Source: Melitaea cinxia (taxonomy: Eukaryota; Arthropoda; Insecta; Lepidoptera; Nymphalidae). Taken from it: a stretch of DNA of 64,000 bases. This document shows positions 1-13,177 of the stretch, piece after piece. Numbering within the stretch: the stretch's first letter is position 1; each line of letters opens with the position of its first letter. The DNA lies in NCBI RefSeq assembly GCF_905220565.1, contig NC_059407.1, positions 1,364,001 through 1,428,000 of the forward strand, in the 5' to 3' direction. Made by a program: the position numbers and the translations under genes. The notes under the pieces were generated by a model. That model was not told where the DNA came from, made no database searches, and saw only the letters and a list, made by a program, of their open reading frames with translations.

Positions 1-277
1 TAGTAAATGTTTGCTGTACAGTCATAATTTATATTGAAAAATTTAAATCATTTAATGTAAAGAGTAAAGAGTATGTGTAAAAAGCAGAAAGCTGTACATG
101 AAATAAAAAATTAAAAAATAAATAAATAAAAAACAAAAACGATAAATGAATTATTGAATGATGGAGGTTAATTAAGTTAATAATAAATAAAAGTTTAAGA
201 AATGTATACATTTTAATTTATGAGCGCGAGATAAGAAAATTCTTTCAATAACTCATTGTTTAATTGTAAGCTAGTGC

Positions 278-400
278 CTGTCGTGTTTGATAATTATTTT
301 TTGAGTTATCTTTGATAATGCGTATTTAATTGACGGTAGTGATGTACTCATTTTAATACTTTTTGATGTGAATTGAAGTTGTTTATTTTAATTAAAAAAA
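278..400 (+). repeat. Family F relic (3' part)
   Basis: This stretch aligns by eye with 52195-52305: 'ttttgagt.atctttgataa.gcgta', a degenerate middle and 'gat.t.aattgaagt'. It is a diverged, truncated copy. The flanks 1-277 and 401-929 are AT-rich with T runs and show nothing else. Confidence 0.55.
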
Positions 401-929
401 TATATTTGAATGACGTACTAATTTTTGTTTTTTTTTTTTTTTTAATATTCTTTGTGCAATATTCTTGACGTAGCTTTCTATTTCTCACGCGTTTAGCATC
501 GATGTTTTTATTGCTTTACATTAGTTAATTGGTCATAAACGTAACTGATCTATTTTAATGAGTCATAGAATGATATTTTATAGCCAATCTTAATAAGTAC
601 CCTTTATGTTCACAACTGTAGATTACTATTTACAGCTGTAAAATAAGTTTCATTACTCTGGCACCTAGTAAAAAGGTATGCATTTATTAAAGTGCTCGAC
701 CAATTAATAACTTTTTTATAAACGCTTAAATGAAAGTCGTGTACTATTCTGATATTCGATATTCTGTCTAATATTCGATATTATTAGATTTTGTCTCCCT
801 TTTTAGGGTCTATTTTAGGACCCAGAATTCATGACTTTTGTAATACAAAGTTTTAAAAATAAATATATCCGTCTTATTTATTGAAAAACTTGTAAATTTT
901 TAATATATTTAAAGATTATACAGTAAATA

Positions 930-1002
930 GTAAGCGGCATGGTTGTTATAGACGCTTGCAAAACCAGAAGCAAGCACGTTATCGTCCCTATCCCCAATCC
1001 CT
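930..1002 (-). repeat. Family C fragment
   Basis: Matches the interior of family C in reverse: 'tagacgcttgcaa.accagaagcaagc' followed by 'ccctatccccaatccc'. Both element ends are missing. Confidence 0.65.
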
Positions 1003-1659
1003 TGATAATGTTTTAGTTTTTTTTCTTTCATTTTTTTTTATCAAAGTATTAAGTAATCATTTTACCATTCATATACAATGTATGAATTCAGAATATTGTT
1101 TTACGCTAGTCATAGTAAACTAACTTTCTATAAATTTCTACCCGAAGCTATAACTTATCTCTCTTGAGCATATTCTTAAGTTTAATTAAAATATATAATA
1201 TTACTTGAGCTAGTTATTAGTTATCGAGATAATAAAGCTTTCACTAGACTAGCTTTGCATATAATATAACAGTTTTAAAAAAAGTAGATCTGAGCTTAGC
1301 TTTTATTAGCTATAGATCAAAAGTCATAAGCTAATTGATATCAAAAAATTCATATTATGTTATCATAAGTTACGCATGTAATATTACAGAACATACATAT
1401 TAAGTAGCTGCTGTGCCCTGCGCTTTCACACTCATTACTTTGTGGCATATACTGGCCCATAGCGTTCCTCAGTAAATGGACCATCAAACAAAAAAATCCC
1501 CGGGATTGACACGTTTAAGCAAACAAATTTTTCAGCTTTATTATCAGTATTAATTACTAGTGTAGTGAATTCGATCAATTATCAAAAATAAATAAATAAA
1601 AAGATGATGATAAAAAAGTTGAACTGACTGTCATTTTCTGTGATGTAATCGTCATTACT
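1003..1659. other. AT-rich spacer, no gene seen
   Basis: The stretch has low-complexity T runs and AT-rich sequence. No open frame, tRNA-like sequence or member of the repeat families was recognised. Confidence 0.6.
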
Positions 1660-1974
1660 GTGTAGCTACGGTACTAAAGAATATAGCCAACCTCTCTCTT
1701 CCCGTGGGTGTCGTAAGAGGCGACGAAGGGATAACACAGTTCCGCTACTACCTTGGAACTTAAAAGGCCGACCGGTGGCGGGATAACCATCCAACTGCTG
1801 GCTTTGAAATACACAGGCCGAAGACGGACAGCGTGCGACATAGCCAGTCCTGCGGTCATCGATCCACCTGCCCAGCGTGGTGACTATGGGCAACACACAT
1901 GAGTTTACGTTAATTTTGGCGTAAACTTGTGCAGGCCTATGTCCAGCTGTGGACTGTATAGGCTGTAATGATGA
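1660..1974 (+). repeat. Family B retroposon, long copy with RTE-like 3' end
   Basis: It runs from 'ctacggtactaaagaatata', through a GC-rich body shared with 45455-45790, to 'aggcctatgtccagctgtgg' and a short (ATG)n-like tail. The last 60 bases resemble the end of RTE-type LINE open frames (EAYVQQWT). Two overlapping short - strand frames (60-76 codons) lie wholly inside the repeat and are not genes. Confidence 0.85.
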
Positions 1975-2643
1975 ATCGTCATTAAATTAAAAGAAACGTT
2001 AATTTAGTTAAAATTAATAATTGACTTAATCGTTATTCCAACAAGATCAACTCGAACACTCGGTAATAGAATCATAAAATAAACCAAAGGTCAAAAGGTC
2101 AAAGGCGCTATAACAATTTAAATTTTCTCCCGAATCGATTTCATAAGTGATATTTTTTTTTCACAATCAAGACTAAGGTGTCGATGTAAAGATATATCGC
2201 TCCGTTACTCGAAAAGTGTTGGTGGTCGAATCGATTTTTTTTAACGAATCGATATGCAATGAATCGGTAATTTCTTCACGATCGACTTACGTTGATTACC
2301 GCTTGCAGTTTTTCAGACAAGTTGTTATGAACTTGTATTATCCTTAATATATCTTTAAATAACTCTGAGAATGATTTGGCTCGTTTTGATTGAAACGATA
2401 TTTTTTTCATGTTGGATTTTAATCAACTGTAATAAAGCAGACTTGAGTTTTTTATTTGTTTTTAAAAAAATGTTCTTGCATTAGACTGATTGCCATTTAA
2501 AGAATTTAAATTTAAAGCATTACATTACAATTTATAGATGTAAAAAATTATAAGTGTTTGTGGACGACACCGAGCAAATCCCCAGACTCATCACGTAAAT
2601 ATTATTTTTTCAAGTGTTAATTTTAATACCATTTAATTTCTAA
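1975..2643. other. AT-rich spacer
   Basis: Single-copy-looking AT-rich DNA. At 2190-2290 there are several 'aatcgat' motifs of unknown meaning. No gene was recognised. Confidence 0.5.
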
Positions 2644-2980
2644 GACGCGTTGACGCAACGGTCACATCACTAGTTTGTGGCTGTTGCGCTGGTGATTGCG
2701 GGTTCGATCCCCGTAGATGACAAATATTTTTATTAGCCATACATATGTTTGCCGAGGCCTGGGTGTTTGTGCAGTCCTTGTGGGTCTCCCCACCGTGCCT
2801 CGGAGAGCACGTTAAGCTGTCGGTCCCGGTTGTTATCATGTACACATAATAGCGATCGTTACTCATAGTAGGGAATATACCCGCCAACCCGCATTGGAGT
2901 AGCGTGGTGGATTAAGCTCTGATCCATTTCCTACACGGAGAAAGAGGCCTATAGCAGTTGAATAGTACAAGCTGAAGCGA
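2644..2980 (+). repeat. SINE family A, near full length
   Basis: It starts with a tRNA-like head (box A-like 'tgacgcaacgg', box B 'ggttcgatccc' near 2701). The family body follows (caccgtgcctcggagagcac), and it ends 'aagctgaagcga'. The 84-codon - strand frame across it is a by-product of the repeat. Confidence 0.88.
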
Positions 2981-3140
2981 ACCCCTTAAGTTTTGTATTC
3001 ATCAAATTATTGAGGATTTTAAAAGTGTCGATGTCATTAAACGTTTTAACGGCTAAAGATAAAATCTGTAACTGAATAAAAATAATGCTCAACCAATTTG
3101 CATTCATACCGCAAACAATGAATATATCATAAGAGAAATC

Positions 3141-3370
3141 TTCGAGAGCAAAATGTCACTGAGGTTATTTGGTGAGTGTAAATTGCGTATCGGCAAACTT
3201 GAAGTCCGTTCCGTTGGGCCGTTATTTTGTTGGCGCTGTTGGCTTTTCACACAACCTCGCCTCAACGCGGGCGAACCTTTGAGATGCGCATGCAAACATG
3301 CGGTCAGATCAACCATTTGGTTGCTAAATGGAAGCTTAGTTCTGTTTTGAATTCGGAGGAAGGGTCTCAT
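3141..3370. other. GC-richer single-copy island
   Basis: This is markedly more GC-rich and complex than its surroundings and belongs to none of the repeat families here. It carries a 105-codon - strand frame (3104-3421) and a 65-codon + frame. Neither shows a recognisable domain or a signal for coding. It could be regulatory DNA, an old repeat, or a UTR exon. Confidence 0.4.
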
Positions 3371-5205
3371 GCATCTTTCACTTGAGTTGACATTTGATCT
3401 TTGTATGATTTGAGGTTCCATTAGTATTTACAAAAATTCTGCAACAATGACTTTTCGCGATTGCGTTTCTCATTATTTCCACTTTACTTACAGTATTTTT
3501 TACCGATTCTACTTTGATATTAAAAAAAATATTGTTAAGCATTAAATCTGTTTGAAGTTCGGTATGGCAGTATGAATTCTCTCTTATCTATTTGTCAAAA
3601 AAGTAAAAAAAAAAAAAACTATAAAAAGCTAAGTAACTACATAGGAATGATATAGATTGTTCTAGTATGTTATTAAATGTTTCCGAAAGCAATTCGCTTA
3701 TACACACAACATTTTTATTCTAATTTATCACTGTATTATTATTCTCATTCCTTATTAAAATACAATGACACCTATATAATGTATAATTATTAAATCGATT
3801 ATCACACACGAATAGGTCATAGTTTTTAAATTAATATTATATCGGAACAAATTATTCAAGAAACTGAAATTTACTGATTTTATCATTTATTTTTGACTTT
3901 AATAGACATGGTATAGTTGTATTTTATTTTATTTTAATACATTTAAATTCGTTTTAAAATCTTTGTTATTTTTGTATTATCGCGATCTCTAAATGCTCGA
4001 TCGTAAAGTTTGTACAAAATTTAAATTCATTTATTGAAATATAACTAATTATCGTCGTCATTTATCTAAAAATTCAATTTATAATACTGTGTTAAAATTT
4101 ATTTATTAACAAAATACATTAATTAACTAGGAATCAATTTGATTTAATTTCGACGTACGAGTATTTTATATTATTTTCCGTCGACAAGAAAATAAAACTG
4201 CACAAATTTTAATTAGTTTAAAATAAGTACACATAGCTTGAGCTAAACATCATTGAAAAAGTAAAAAAAAAAAAAATTAAAAAAAAATGTTCCCCTCACT
4301 ACTAGACAAAGCCCTTTTCTATACATCACTCTCCATTATACTCGACATTTGTATGGAACCGACTGTTTTCTTATAAGTTTTAAATGTTTGACGGTAGCTA
4401 CGAGTATGACCACTTTTGATTCTACGGGACTTATCACGATATTGTATTTTGAAACTGGGAGATAGAAATAATAACAAAATCATTTTACATATTCTTGAAC
4501 GATTTCCTCTACTCTTATACCAGCGAGCGAGCTAATGTTACAATTTCTTACTTTTCAATATTTTATATATATGAAAAATATAAAAATGTTTAGGTTTAAG
4601 CTCCTAAAATTTCGTTTGTAAGCGTTTTTTGTGCTTGTGATTGTTATGCTTGTGTTAGTTGAAAAATAAAGCTTTGATCTTTAATCAACAATTTTCTTCT
4701 TGATTTTTTCTAGTGTTTTGATAATAATCTTTACCATTATTAAATAAAATGTATTTTTTTGAATCTACGGTCAACTTAACTGAAAAAAGGTTTAGAAAAG
4801 TTTGTACAAAATTGTAATTTAGTTTATTTTGATTTATTTTTAGTTAAATCTTAATTTAATTTTAATTTGATTTTGATTTTAATTTAATTTTAATTTTATA
4901 TTTGTATTATGTTTCTTATTTTAGATATTTTATTTCTAATGATAAACTTTTTTGTTTTAATATTTGCGCTCTGCCTATTATATGTGTTAGTTGTTAGTGT
5001 AAACTTGACTGGTTTATGAACTATCTTGTTGTTCTTTTTTACTTAGTGTTTTATTGTACTGTTTATTTCCCAAATACAAATAAATAAATAAACAAAAGGA
5101 ACAAGGAGTTGGAGTCTATATTGAAGCTTAATTTTTTTTAATTTTATTTATTTATATATACATACATATTTTTTTAAACATTAACAATGCCATTGCGACA
5201 AACAC
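3371..5205. other. Long AT-rich spacer
   Basis: Mostly 75-80% AT, with poly-A/T runs and a stretch of imperfect 'ttaattttaa' repetition (about 4845-4905). A short piece at 4288-4340 (tcccctcactactagacaaa) may be a decayed family A 3' end in reverse. No gene was recognised. Confidence 0.5.
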
Positions 5206-5369
5206 ACGACAGCGACAAAGCCAGTGCTGCGGTCAGAAACCTGCCTACCCAGCGTGATGACTATGGGCAAAACACATGAGTTCACGTCATTTTTGGTGTA
5301 AACTTGTGGAGGCTTATGTCCAGCAGTGGACTGTAGAGGCTGTAATGATGATGATAATGATGATGATGA
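5206..5369 (+). repeat. Family B, 5'-truncated copy with (ATG)n tail
   Basis: It carries 'gcgtgatgactatgggcaaa', the RTE-like end 'tatgtccagcagtggactg', and a perfect short microsatellite tail of ATG/ATA units (5345-5369). The short frame following it (5373-5594) has no recognisable product. Confidence 0.85.
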
Positions 5370-6317
5370 ACAATGCCATTAAACCCTTATTGGGTTTGTC
5401 TTGGTATATTTACATTCGAAGTTCTATATTTTAACACTTACAATAAGAAAAGAAATTGTTGCTTTGCTTTAGGTTACGGCCAAGTTTTAAAAGTATTACA
5501 TATTTGTTTTAAAAAGTTTATAAACATTTTTAATATATTCGATGATTTATTGAGTTATCATTCGTGTAACGGCAAACGCTATGTACGTACGTAACACAAA
5601 AATCCACTTTAAAAGTTCAATCGAGCCCTGGAGCAAAAATTAAAACCAATAAAGCAGTTTGATTTAAACACTAATTGACAGTTCTAATAATTAATTATAA
5701 TTGACGAATGATTCAGCAGTTTTAACTGATGCAATGCAAATATCAAAACGATTATATAAAACCTTCTTTGATATGGAATTATATTTTTAAATAGATTTTT
5801 TTTTTGCTCTTTCCATTGTCTCTGGAGCCTTTTAATTTTTATTACATCATACTCTTCGTCCATACTCTTTGTTGTTTTCGAAGCCTTTTATTAATATTAC
5901 TGTGTGTATGGCTACCGTTTAATTAATTTTTGATTAGCTCTGATATTTAAAGTTTAAATCTTACATCAGTATTAATTGCTTATGAATTATTATAAGTTGT
6001 TTATTTATACTTTTTTAATTTTATGTATGAACATTTTTTGTTTATTAAATGAATAGGTATTTAAAAACTAATCAATGTTTACTGTGTGAATGTTATAAAT
6101 GTCAAATGATATGGGAATGGGAGCCTGTTTTGTAATAATTTTAAATATGAGTGTTTTGAATATGAAATTTGAAGTTATTTTAATTACCATCCATTATAAT
6201 AATATATAATATTATTTATTGTTATAGGAGATATAATCAATAAATAATATTATAGCCGTAGCACGTGGAATGTGTTATTACTTATTATAAAAATTAGAAA
6301 CTTATTCTATGTAATTG
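5370..6317. other. AT-rich spacer
   Basis: No repeat family or gene was recognised. The 73-codon + frame at 5373-5594 shows no conserved motif and is probably chance. Confidence 0.5.
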
Positions 6318-6620
6318 AATAAGTGTGTTTGCTCGCAAACGAAAAAAAACCGAATTCAATTACATCGACAAGTAATATAACGTAAGAAGACAAAACAAAA
6401 AAGAATTATCAAAATCGGACTACTCTGTAAAAAGTTATGCGCGGTCATACCTTACAATCAGTAAGTGAATAATCAATCATCCCCTGTTTTCCTACTATTA
6501 GGGTTGGATTTTTATTTTCAAATTTATATGGAACCAACTTCGGGGTATACCTTTTCCAATAAAAGAAAAATTATCAAAATCGAACTACTCTGTAAAAAGT
6601 TACGCGTGGTAGTTTTTTTT
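6318..6620 (-). repeat. Family F, divergent inverted copy
   Basis: 6326-6390 is the reverse complement of 52290-52330 (gtgtttgc.cgcaaacgaaa, then ccga.ttcaattacatcga). The body holds two copies of 'ttatcaaaatcg.actact' with 'ctgtaaaaagtta', at about 6407 and 6570. Confidence 0.65.
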
Positions 6621-6828
6621 TTAATTACATAAACAGCGTCCAACTGGCTCTTATTTGCCAATGCCATTTTTACTACATAAAATATTTTTGTTACTATACC
6701 GGCTTGCGTTTTTTTTACAATATTTACCTTTAAACCAGCAGTTCTAGAACTTTTTTGAATTGTTAGGATGGTGCAATATTGACAGCTTTATCAACGAATT
6801 GTTATTAGCTTTTCGTTGTTATTCCGAT

Positions 6829-7123
6829 ACTAGCTGTGTGCGCGACTTCGTTCACGTGGAATAAAAAAAATTTCAATTCGCAGAGTTACAAACTATAAAT
6901 ATTTCTAAAATAAAAGTAGCCTTAGTTACTCCTTAGTACATCAGTTACCTGCCAGTAAAAGTCCCATCAAAATCGGTTCAGCCGGTTAAACAGACAGACA
7001 GACAAAAATAGTAAAAAATGTCATTTTGGTATATGTACCGTGTATACATCCATATGCATTTATTAAAAAACGGTTATTTTAATATTACAAACAGACACTC
7101 CAATTTTATTTATTTGTATAGAT
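6829..7123 (+). repeat. Family D retroposon-like repeat
   Basis: It begins 'actagctgtgtgcgcgactt', passes through 'catcaaaatcggttcagccg' and the (CAGA)n block, and ends with 'ttatttatttgtatagat'. The layout is the same as at 35175, 52917 (reverse), 58923 (reverse) and 61308. Confidence 0.85.
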
Positions 7124-9765
7124 TATGCAGATGAATATTTCAATCCATGTTAGAAGGTTACGGGCGATTATGATACAGGAATGTTCATGGTACATTACAC
7201 GAATAATGAGAAAATGAAATGAAAATTACGAATGCAATGAAATATCAAAATCAGTTCAGTTCTTAATCGTAAGCGGTATTAAGATAAAGTGAAAAATATT
7301 ATATTCGGACAAATATGAACTGACTTTCGCTTATTAATTTCAAAGTGTTTTTTTTTTCCTCAGTGTTGATCTCCAGGTATTATGAGTCTCGGGTTTGATT
7401 AATGGATACGTTCGAAATGTCGGTTCGCCTTTTTACACCACAGGTTGGTAACCCTTCAGGGCAGTAATTAGTGAAGATTGAATATTTTGAGCTACTTTTG
7501 TATACATTAAGCTTTTGCGTTTTTTTTTTTTTCGAGTAACACATTTTTGACGATCATTAAGCAATCTTTTGTGATATTTTTTTTTGATTTTTCATTATTA
7601 ATTTTGTCAATTTCGTCTTAATTAAATTTTATTGCCAGTGATTTTTATGACATTTTTTATCGAATTTTATTTTTTAGTAAATTTTGCAAAGTTACCCTTA
7701 AATAGTGCTTAGCATAATTGTGTTATCACCGGGTTTGTCTTAATTTGTTATATTTATTATTGTTTTACAAATTTAACTTTTTTAAATTCAATATTACTTG
7801 TTATATTTAATTTGAATTTTTAATGTTGCAACATAAAACTGTTATTACCGTATTGTTTGACAATTACCTTTCTAAGTCTAGCCACCCACGTGTTTTAAGA
7901 ATTGGTACACTTGATAACTGAGAAATTAATATGCGTTTTGCGTTTACTTGTTTGAGTCCTCAAAACATCCACCCACCGCACCAGAATGCAAACATCGTAA
8001 AATCCAATATGTTTTACGAGAGCAAAATTCTTCAAATTTTCTATTTGCATATGCAAAGAAACCGAACACAAGTCAAATTGAAACAAAGAACGTTTTGTAC
8101 AATATAACACTTATTCCATTGTTTTTAAAATTCAAATTCGTTTACAGTTTTTATAATCATTTTAGTCTAAACTGGTGCATATAATTTCACGTCCCAAGAT
8201 TGGACGTTGACCTTAATGACTAAGTCTCATTTGACATGCTAAGATATAAAAGCTATATAGCTTTAACAGAGTATAAAAAGTTAATGGTAGGTTTTTAAAA
8301 ATAAGTCAGTAATAGTTTGTTAACAAATTATATAATATTTATAATAAAGGAGTTGCTACAAATATTTACACATTCGCAATTATTCTCATAAGATTCAAAA
8401 TTATTCTCATAAGACTCAAATAAGTTTAAATCCTACTAATTCACTATAAAAATTGTCAAATGATCAATCTTTATATAAGTATTTTATAACTTTTTTCTAA
8501 CCTAATTTACAATTTCTATTATGCTTAGCTTAAAAGAAAAAGAACTTTTTTTTTGTTAGAGAAATCTGAAATAAAATTGTATAGCAACAAAAATCTATAG
8601 CCTAGCATTATGTACAAAACCTACACAAACGAAACGGTCTATATTTTTTCTAAGTATCCTAATAGATGTTTTGTTATTATGTTTTGGTCAAAGTCACAAT
8701 AGTTAGCGCTATTTGTGACATCTTAGAATTCAGAGCGAGAAGCGTAAAATTAATTTTTACGTGAGTGTAAAATTTGTAGCACTTAGTCATGGTGATAACG
8801 GTGTTTTCATCGCACACTTTATGTTGCAAAAATAAATCAAATTATACAATATATGACATGTACAATACGGAACAAACATGTCGTCTCATACAGTGCATAA
8901 TACGCAATAAAAATACAAATATGTCATAAAATTATAGTAAAAATTTAAACTAAATATCATGTTTTGGAACTGTTAGTCTGAAATTAAACTATTTTAAAAT
9001 AACGCATGCTGATAGTAAAACAAATATTTTATCTACTATAAATGGCATGGGCAACTAAGAGCCCGTGGATGTTGTGAATTATAATTAAAAAATAAAAAAT
9101 AAATAAATAAAAAGCATTATACATTTGTATATCGTTATAAGTTACTTCAAAATCATATTCTAAATAATCATGTATATAAATGATTTTCCAACAAAAACTT
9201 TTTTTTATAAATTAAAAATAAAACAGTAAATTCAGATGAAATTGATTCACATTCTTATCGTGTTCGTGGTGGTATCTGATCAAATTCCACCACGAAGACG
9301 CCTACAGATGTCGATTCTTTTATCAAGATTATTAATCACTTGTTGACAAAATGGTAGGTCTATTTCGTTAATCACTTCACGAATTTTGAGTATTGAGGCG
9401 GCAAGGCTATATGATAAATATCACATTACTGCCATATAAGTTATTTGGAATATAAATGATATTATCATTATCAATTTTCATATGATTCTTTTAAAATAAA
9501 GTAACCAAGATACGAATAAAACCCTTCCTTGCAAAATCACGACAGAGAATCATAATAATATAAATAAAGAATTAAATAAAAAGCTAAGCTCATTTGCATT
9601 CTAATGAGTGTTTGTCCACTCGTCATATTTCGCAACGACGTTGAGGAATGATGTACATTTTTACATAAGACAAAAAAAAACTTTAAAGACGATGAACGCA
9701 TCAATGATAATATATAAAAGGTACAATAATTTGAAATGCACAATGGAATAATATTAAGTTGAAAT
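7124..9765. other. Long AT-rich spacer
   Basis: No repeat copy or gene was recognised. Two overlapping opposite-strand frames near 7895-8184 (71 and 78 codons) have no recognisable domain. A 21-base unit with one difference is tandemly doubled at about 8390-8431 (ttattctcataaga.tcaaa). Confidence 0.5.
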
Positions 9766-10092
9766 CATCATCACAGCAGCCGTTCGCAGTCCACTACTGG
9801 ACATAGGCCTCCACAAGTTCACGCCAAAAATGGCGTGAACTCATGTGTTTTGCCCATAGTCACCACGCTGGGTAGGCAGGTTGGTGACCGCAGGGCTGGC
9901 TTTGTCGTGTCGTCTTTGAACGTGCTCTCCGAGGCACGGTGGTAAGATCCACAAGGACTGCACAAGCACCCAAACCACGTCAAACACCTGTATTGCCAAT
10001 AAAAATGTTTGTCATGTGCGGGGATCGAACCCGCAACCGCCAGCGCTACGGGTACAATCCATGGCTCTAACTGTTGCGCCAACGCGGCGTCA
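9766..10092 (-). repeat. Chimeric retroposon: family B 3' part joined to SINE A head
   Basis: Read on the - strand, the tRNA-like head of SINE A comes first (10092 to about 9925), with box B inside 'ggttcgatccccgcacatga'. It then switches near 9905-9920 into the family B body and RTE-like 3' end (9766-9905). The usual SINE A 3' half is absent. The 87-codon - strand frame is within the repeat. Confidence 0.8.
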
Positions 10093-10767
10093 TCAGCTTA
10101 TAGATATAGAAATATAATAATATATATAGAATAGGTAAGCTAATTATATACTACCATAGATTGAAATAACAAAATGTTTGAGATGTCACTTTGTTACATA
10201 CACATTTATCAGAAAATCAGATGGTGACTTCGAGTCACGACTGTCTAGAGCTCAACGTTACATTTCTGCTTCACTACCTCGGGAGTATGTGACGTTATTT
10301 TACTAATCTAATCCATATCCCCAATTTTAAAACATCGAAAACCATATAAAACCTTTTTAAAGCACAAAGAACAAACAAAATTACACCAAGACGATCTCGT
10401 TAACTCATCAAGCTGTCTGACAGATTAAAAACAAAATACACAGACATGAAACGATCTCGGATACTTTTAATCCGGTAACAAGGTTTCATTGAATTCCGTT
10501 TTAAGCCATTATGCTTGTAATACAGTATGTAATTATACTTTGATACCCCCCTGTCTTAAGGCGTGGTAATATTTGGCTGTCAACGCTTTCTTTTTACTTG
10601 CACTGTCAGATTTTCTGCGTGCCCTTTCAACATACGTGTTCAAATTGTTTGACAGTTACCTTTATTTTCATATCGTTTTCGTTAAAGATGTGACGACCAG
10701 ATGTTGACGATGAAGCGTGTGTCATGTACAGAATTTTTTTTATTATAAAATAATAAAGTAGCTGTAA
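10093..10767. other. AT-rich spacer
   Basis: Mostly unremarkable and moderately AT-rich, with no gene or repeat family recognised. Confidence 0.45.
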
Positions 10768-10905
10768 AATGGGTTGTCTGGAAGAAATGGCTAATTAGCC
10801 ATAAGTCCGCCCATTGTACTTCACTGTCTGTAACTATCTTTATGCTTTGTTTGTAATATATTTGTGGTGTACAATAAAGTATAAAATAAATAAATAAATA
10901 AATAA
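10768..10905 (+). repeat. LINE-type 3' end with hairpin
   Basis: It contains 'gtctggaagaaatggc', a 6-bp stem hairpin (10787-10802), a 'tttgtggtgtacaataaagt' polyadenylation-like segment and an AT-rich tail of TAAA units. Two further copies are at 13178-13302 and 56210-56332 (reverse). LINE origin is inferred from the shared 3' end and the polyA signal; the clade is not determined. Confidence 0.75.
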
Positions 10906-11011
10906 GTAGCTTCAACATTCAGGTCAATGATGTGCTTATTATTTTTTTACTATGATTTATAATGTACTTAGTAGTAATTTTTTTGATGCTTAAATTAAGT
11001 AAACTTAAGAA

Positions 11012-11084
11012 GAGTTAAGACGTAATGATTCAAAAATAATCTAAATAGACAAAAACTCGTATAATATATATTAATATTATAGTT

Positions 11085-11156
<72 letters not shown>

Positions 11157-11225
11157 TATTAATATTAGAGTTAAGGACGTAATGATTCAAAAATAATCTA
11201 AATAGACAAAAACTCGTATAATATT
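11012..11225. repeat. Direct duplication of about 56 bp enclosing a (TA)n tract
   Basis: Copies at about 11012-11068 and 11168-11224 are almost identical: 'gagttaaggacgtaatgatt' with one G present or absent, then 'caaaaataatctaaatagac'. They flank a pure TA run at 11088-11151. Confidence 0.9.
11088..11151. repeat. (TA)n microsatellite
   Basis: About 32 uninterrupted TA units, bounded by the two duplicated segments. Confidence 0.97.
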
Positions 11226-13177
11226 AATATATCTTTAATAACAAGGCATAGATATTTCTATTATTTACTTAAGTCGATTGATTAGCTCTCAAATTTTCAA
11301 ATGTCAGTCTAAATTGCTTCTAGTTAATTTAGGATCATTACATTTTGTAACTGATGCGTAACAAAAACACGTAACATTCTTAGTTCGATCAAATGGAGGG
11401 TTTTAATTAAATTGAAAAGGGCATACCCTAACCATATAGGTTGTCAAGATAATTGTTTAACACACTGATCTAAGTATTTACGATAGCAATTTAATCAATT
11501 AAATAAAAGTTAATTGATTATAAGTTATGGTGATTTTAGTTAATGACTTTATACCATATTGAAATAAAATCCTTTTATGCGGTAGAGATTTTTATAATTA
11601 TTTTGTAATTACATCAACTAGTTGAAGAGTTTTCTTAGACTAGTTTTTGTTTGACTACTCACTGAGTTTATAAGAATTAAGATAATTATAACTGACAACA
11701 CTATTTACTAGTTACAAATTAAGATTTTACGTAACTGAAAATTGTTGTCATTATTTTTTTATTTCTGACGTTATTTACGGTAATCATTCTTCTGTTTTGA
11801 TATGCTATATAACACTTTCTTTTTAGTTTGACTCGCTAAATGTAAACATTTAATTTAGATTAACAAAACTTAAGAAGAATAATTAATATATACAACACTA
11901 TTATTTTAATAGGCTTAGAATTGTACACACTTTGCATTCACTTGCTTGTGATAGGATAAATTGATTTTATTATATTTACAAAATCCATAAATCTAATACA
12001 AAACCATATAATTTTATATTTGTTTAGTTCTAAAGAAATTAATTTCATCTATAATAGATAGGTAGGTATAAGATATAATAGTAAATATTAGCCGAAGTTA
12101 ATAAATAAAAATAATTAATTTAGTTATGAATATTAAGAGTACATTTTTTAAATAAATTAATACAATACAAGTGTTATTTTTAATCCCTCAAAAACCACCC
12201 AAATTTCATGTAACCTCAAATTGTACCACTTTGATGTCTTTATACGTCGTGAACACTCAATTAAAGATAGCGATCGTTAATTTTCGGTTAATTGTGAAAT
12301 TGCCATATTCTATAATGATGAGATTTTTGTAAAAAATAATATGAATATCTTTATTAAAAACGAAACAATTTGCGGAAGAATTTTAACAAGCAAGCGAAAT
12401 TGGTTTAATTGGCTTCCTATTATTTTAGACTTTTTGATTGAGGAGTTGACAGGTCACTTATGAAGGGAAAAAAATTATGAGCTATCATCAACGTTTTACT
12501 TGAATTTTAACGTGTTTTCGAAAGTAGCCTGTCAGTTATTTTATCTGTATTCATACTTTTTTAGGCTAAAATGTATTCTATAACAATAAAAAAAAACATA
12601 ACTATATTTTACGAAACAAGTTTTTATTTATTTAACGGTATTATAATAAAAGATTCTAAAATACGTGATAGGCACATTTTTAATGGCAAAATTATGCTTG
12701 TCAACGATTCATCGTAGTTTTAGTTTCTAAATTATGTTTTTCTGAATTTATAATACTTGAAAAAGAAATATTATTCACTTTGACTTGTCAATTATTAAAT
12801 CTAGATAAGATTTCGAATCGAATTTTACATAAAAGATTTTAATAATCAAATTAAGCTCCTGCCTTCCGTAACTATTTTAATATTATATTTAAGTTATTAA
12901 TTTTTATAATAATGTTATAAAGTTCAGTCAATTTATGTAAGTAAATTAAAATTACGCATTATTTCTGTCTTATTATAATCTAATTTATAAATAACAAGTC
13001 CAATTGATAGGTGACTATTAATTCTTCTTAAAATATCATTTTTAAGAATATTTTTGACATTGCCGTGTACTCATCGTGGTGTTCTATGTAAGAACACACG
13101 AGAATACAAATGTAACTTTTATACGGATAATTACGCTGCTGCACCTACCTTTTCAATACATATTTTCCTATTTCTAA
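11226..13177. other. Long AT-rich spacer
   Basis: Dominated by AT-rich low-complexity DNA, without a recognisable gene or repeat family. Short frames are absent or uninformative. Confidence 0.5.

Noticed and set aside
3104..3421. 105-codon - strand frame as a protein gene
   Set aside because: No recognisable domain, no splice or promoter support, and mixed composition; kept only as part of a GC-rich island.
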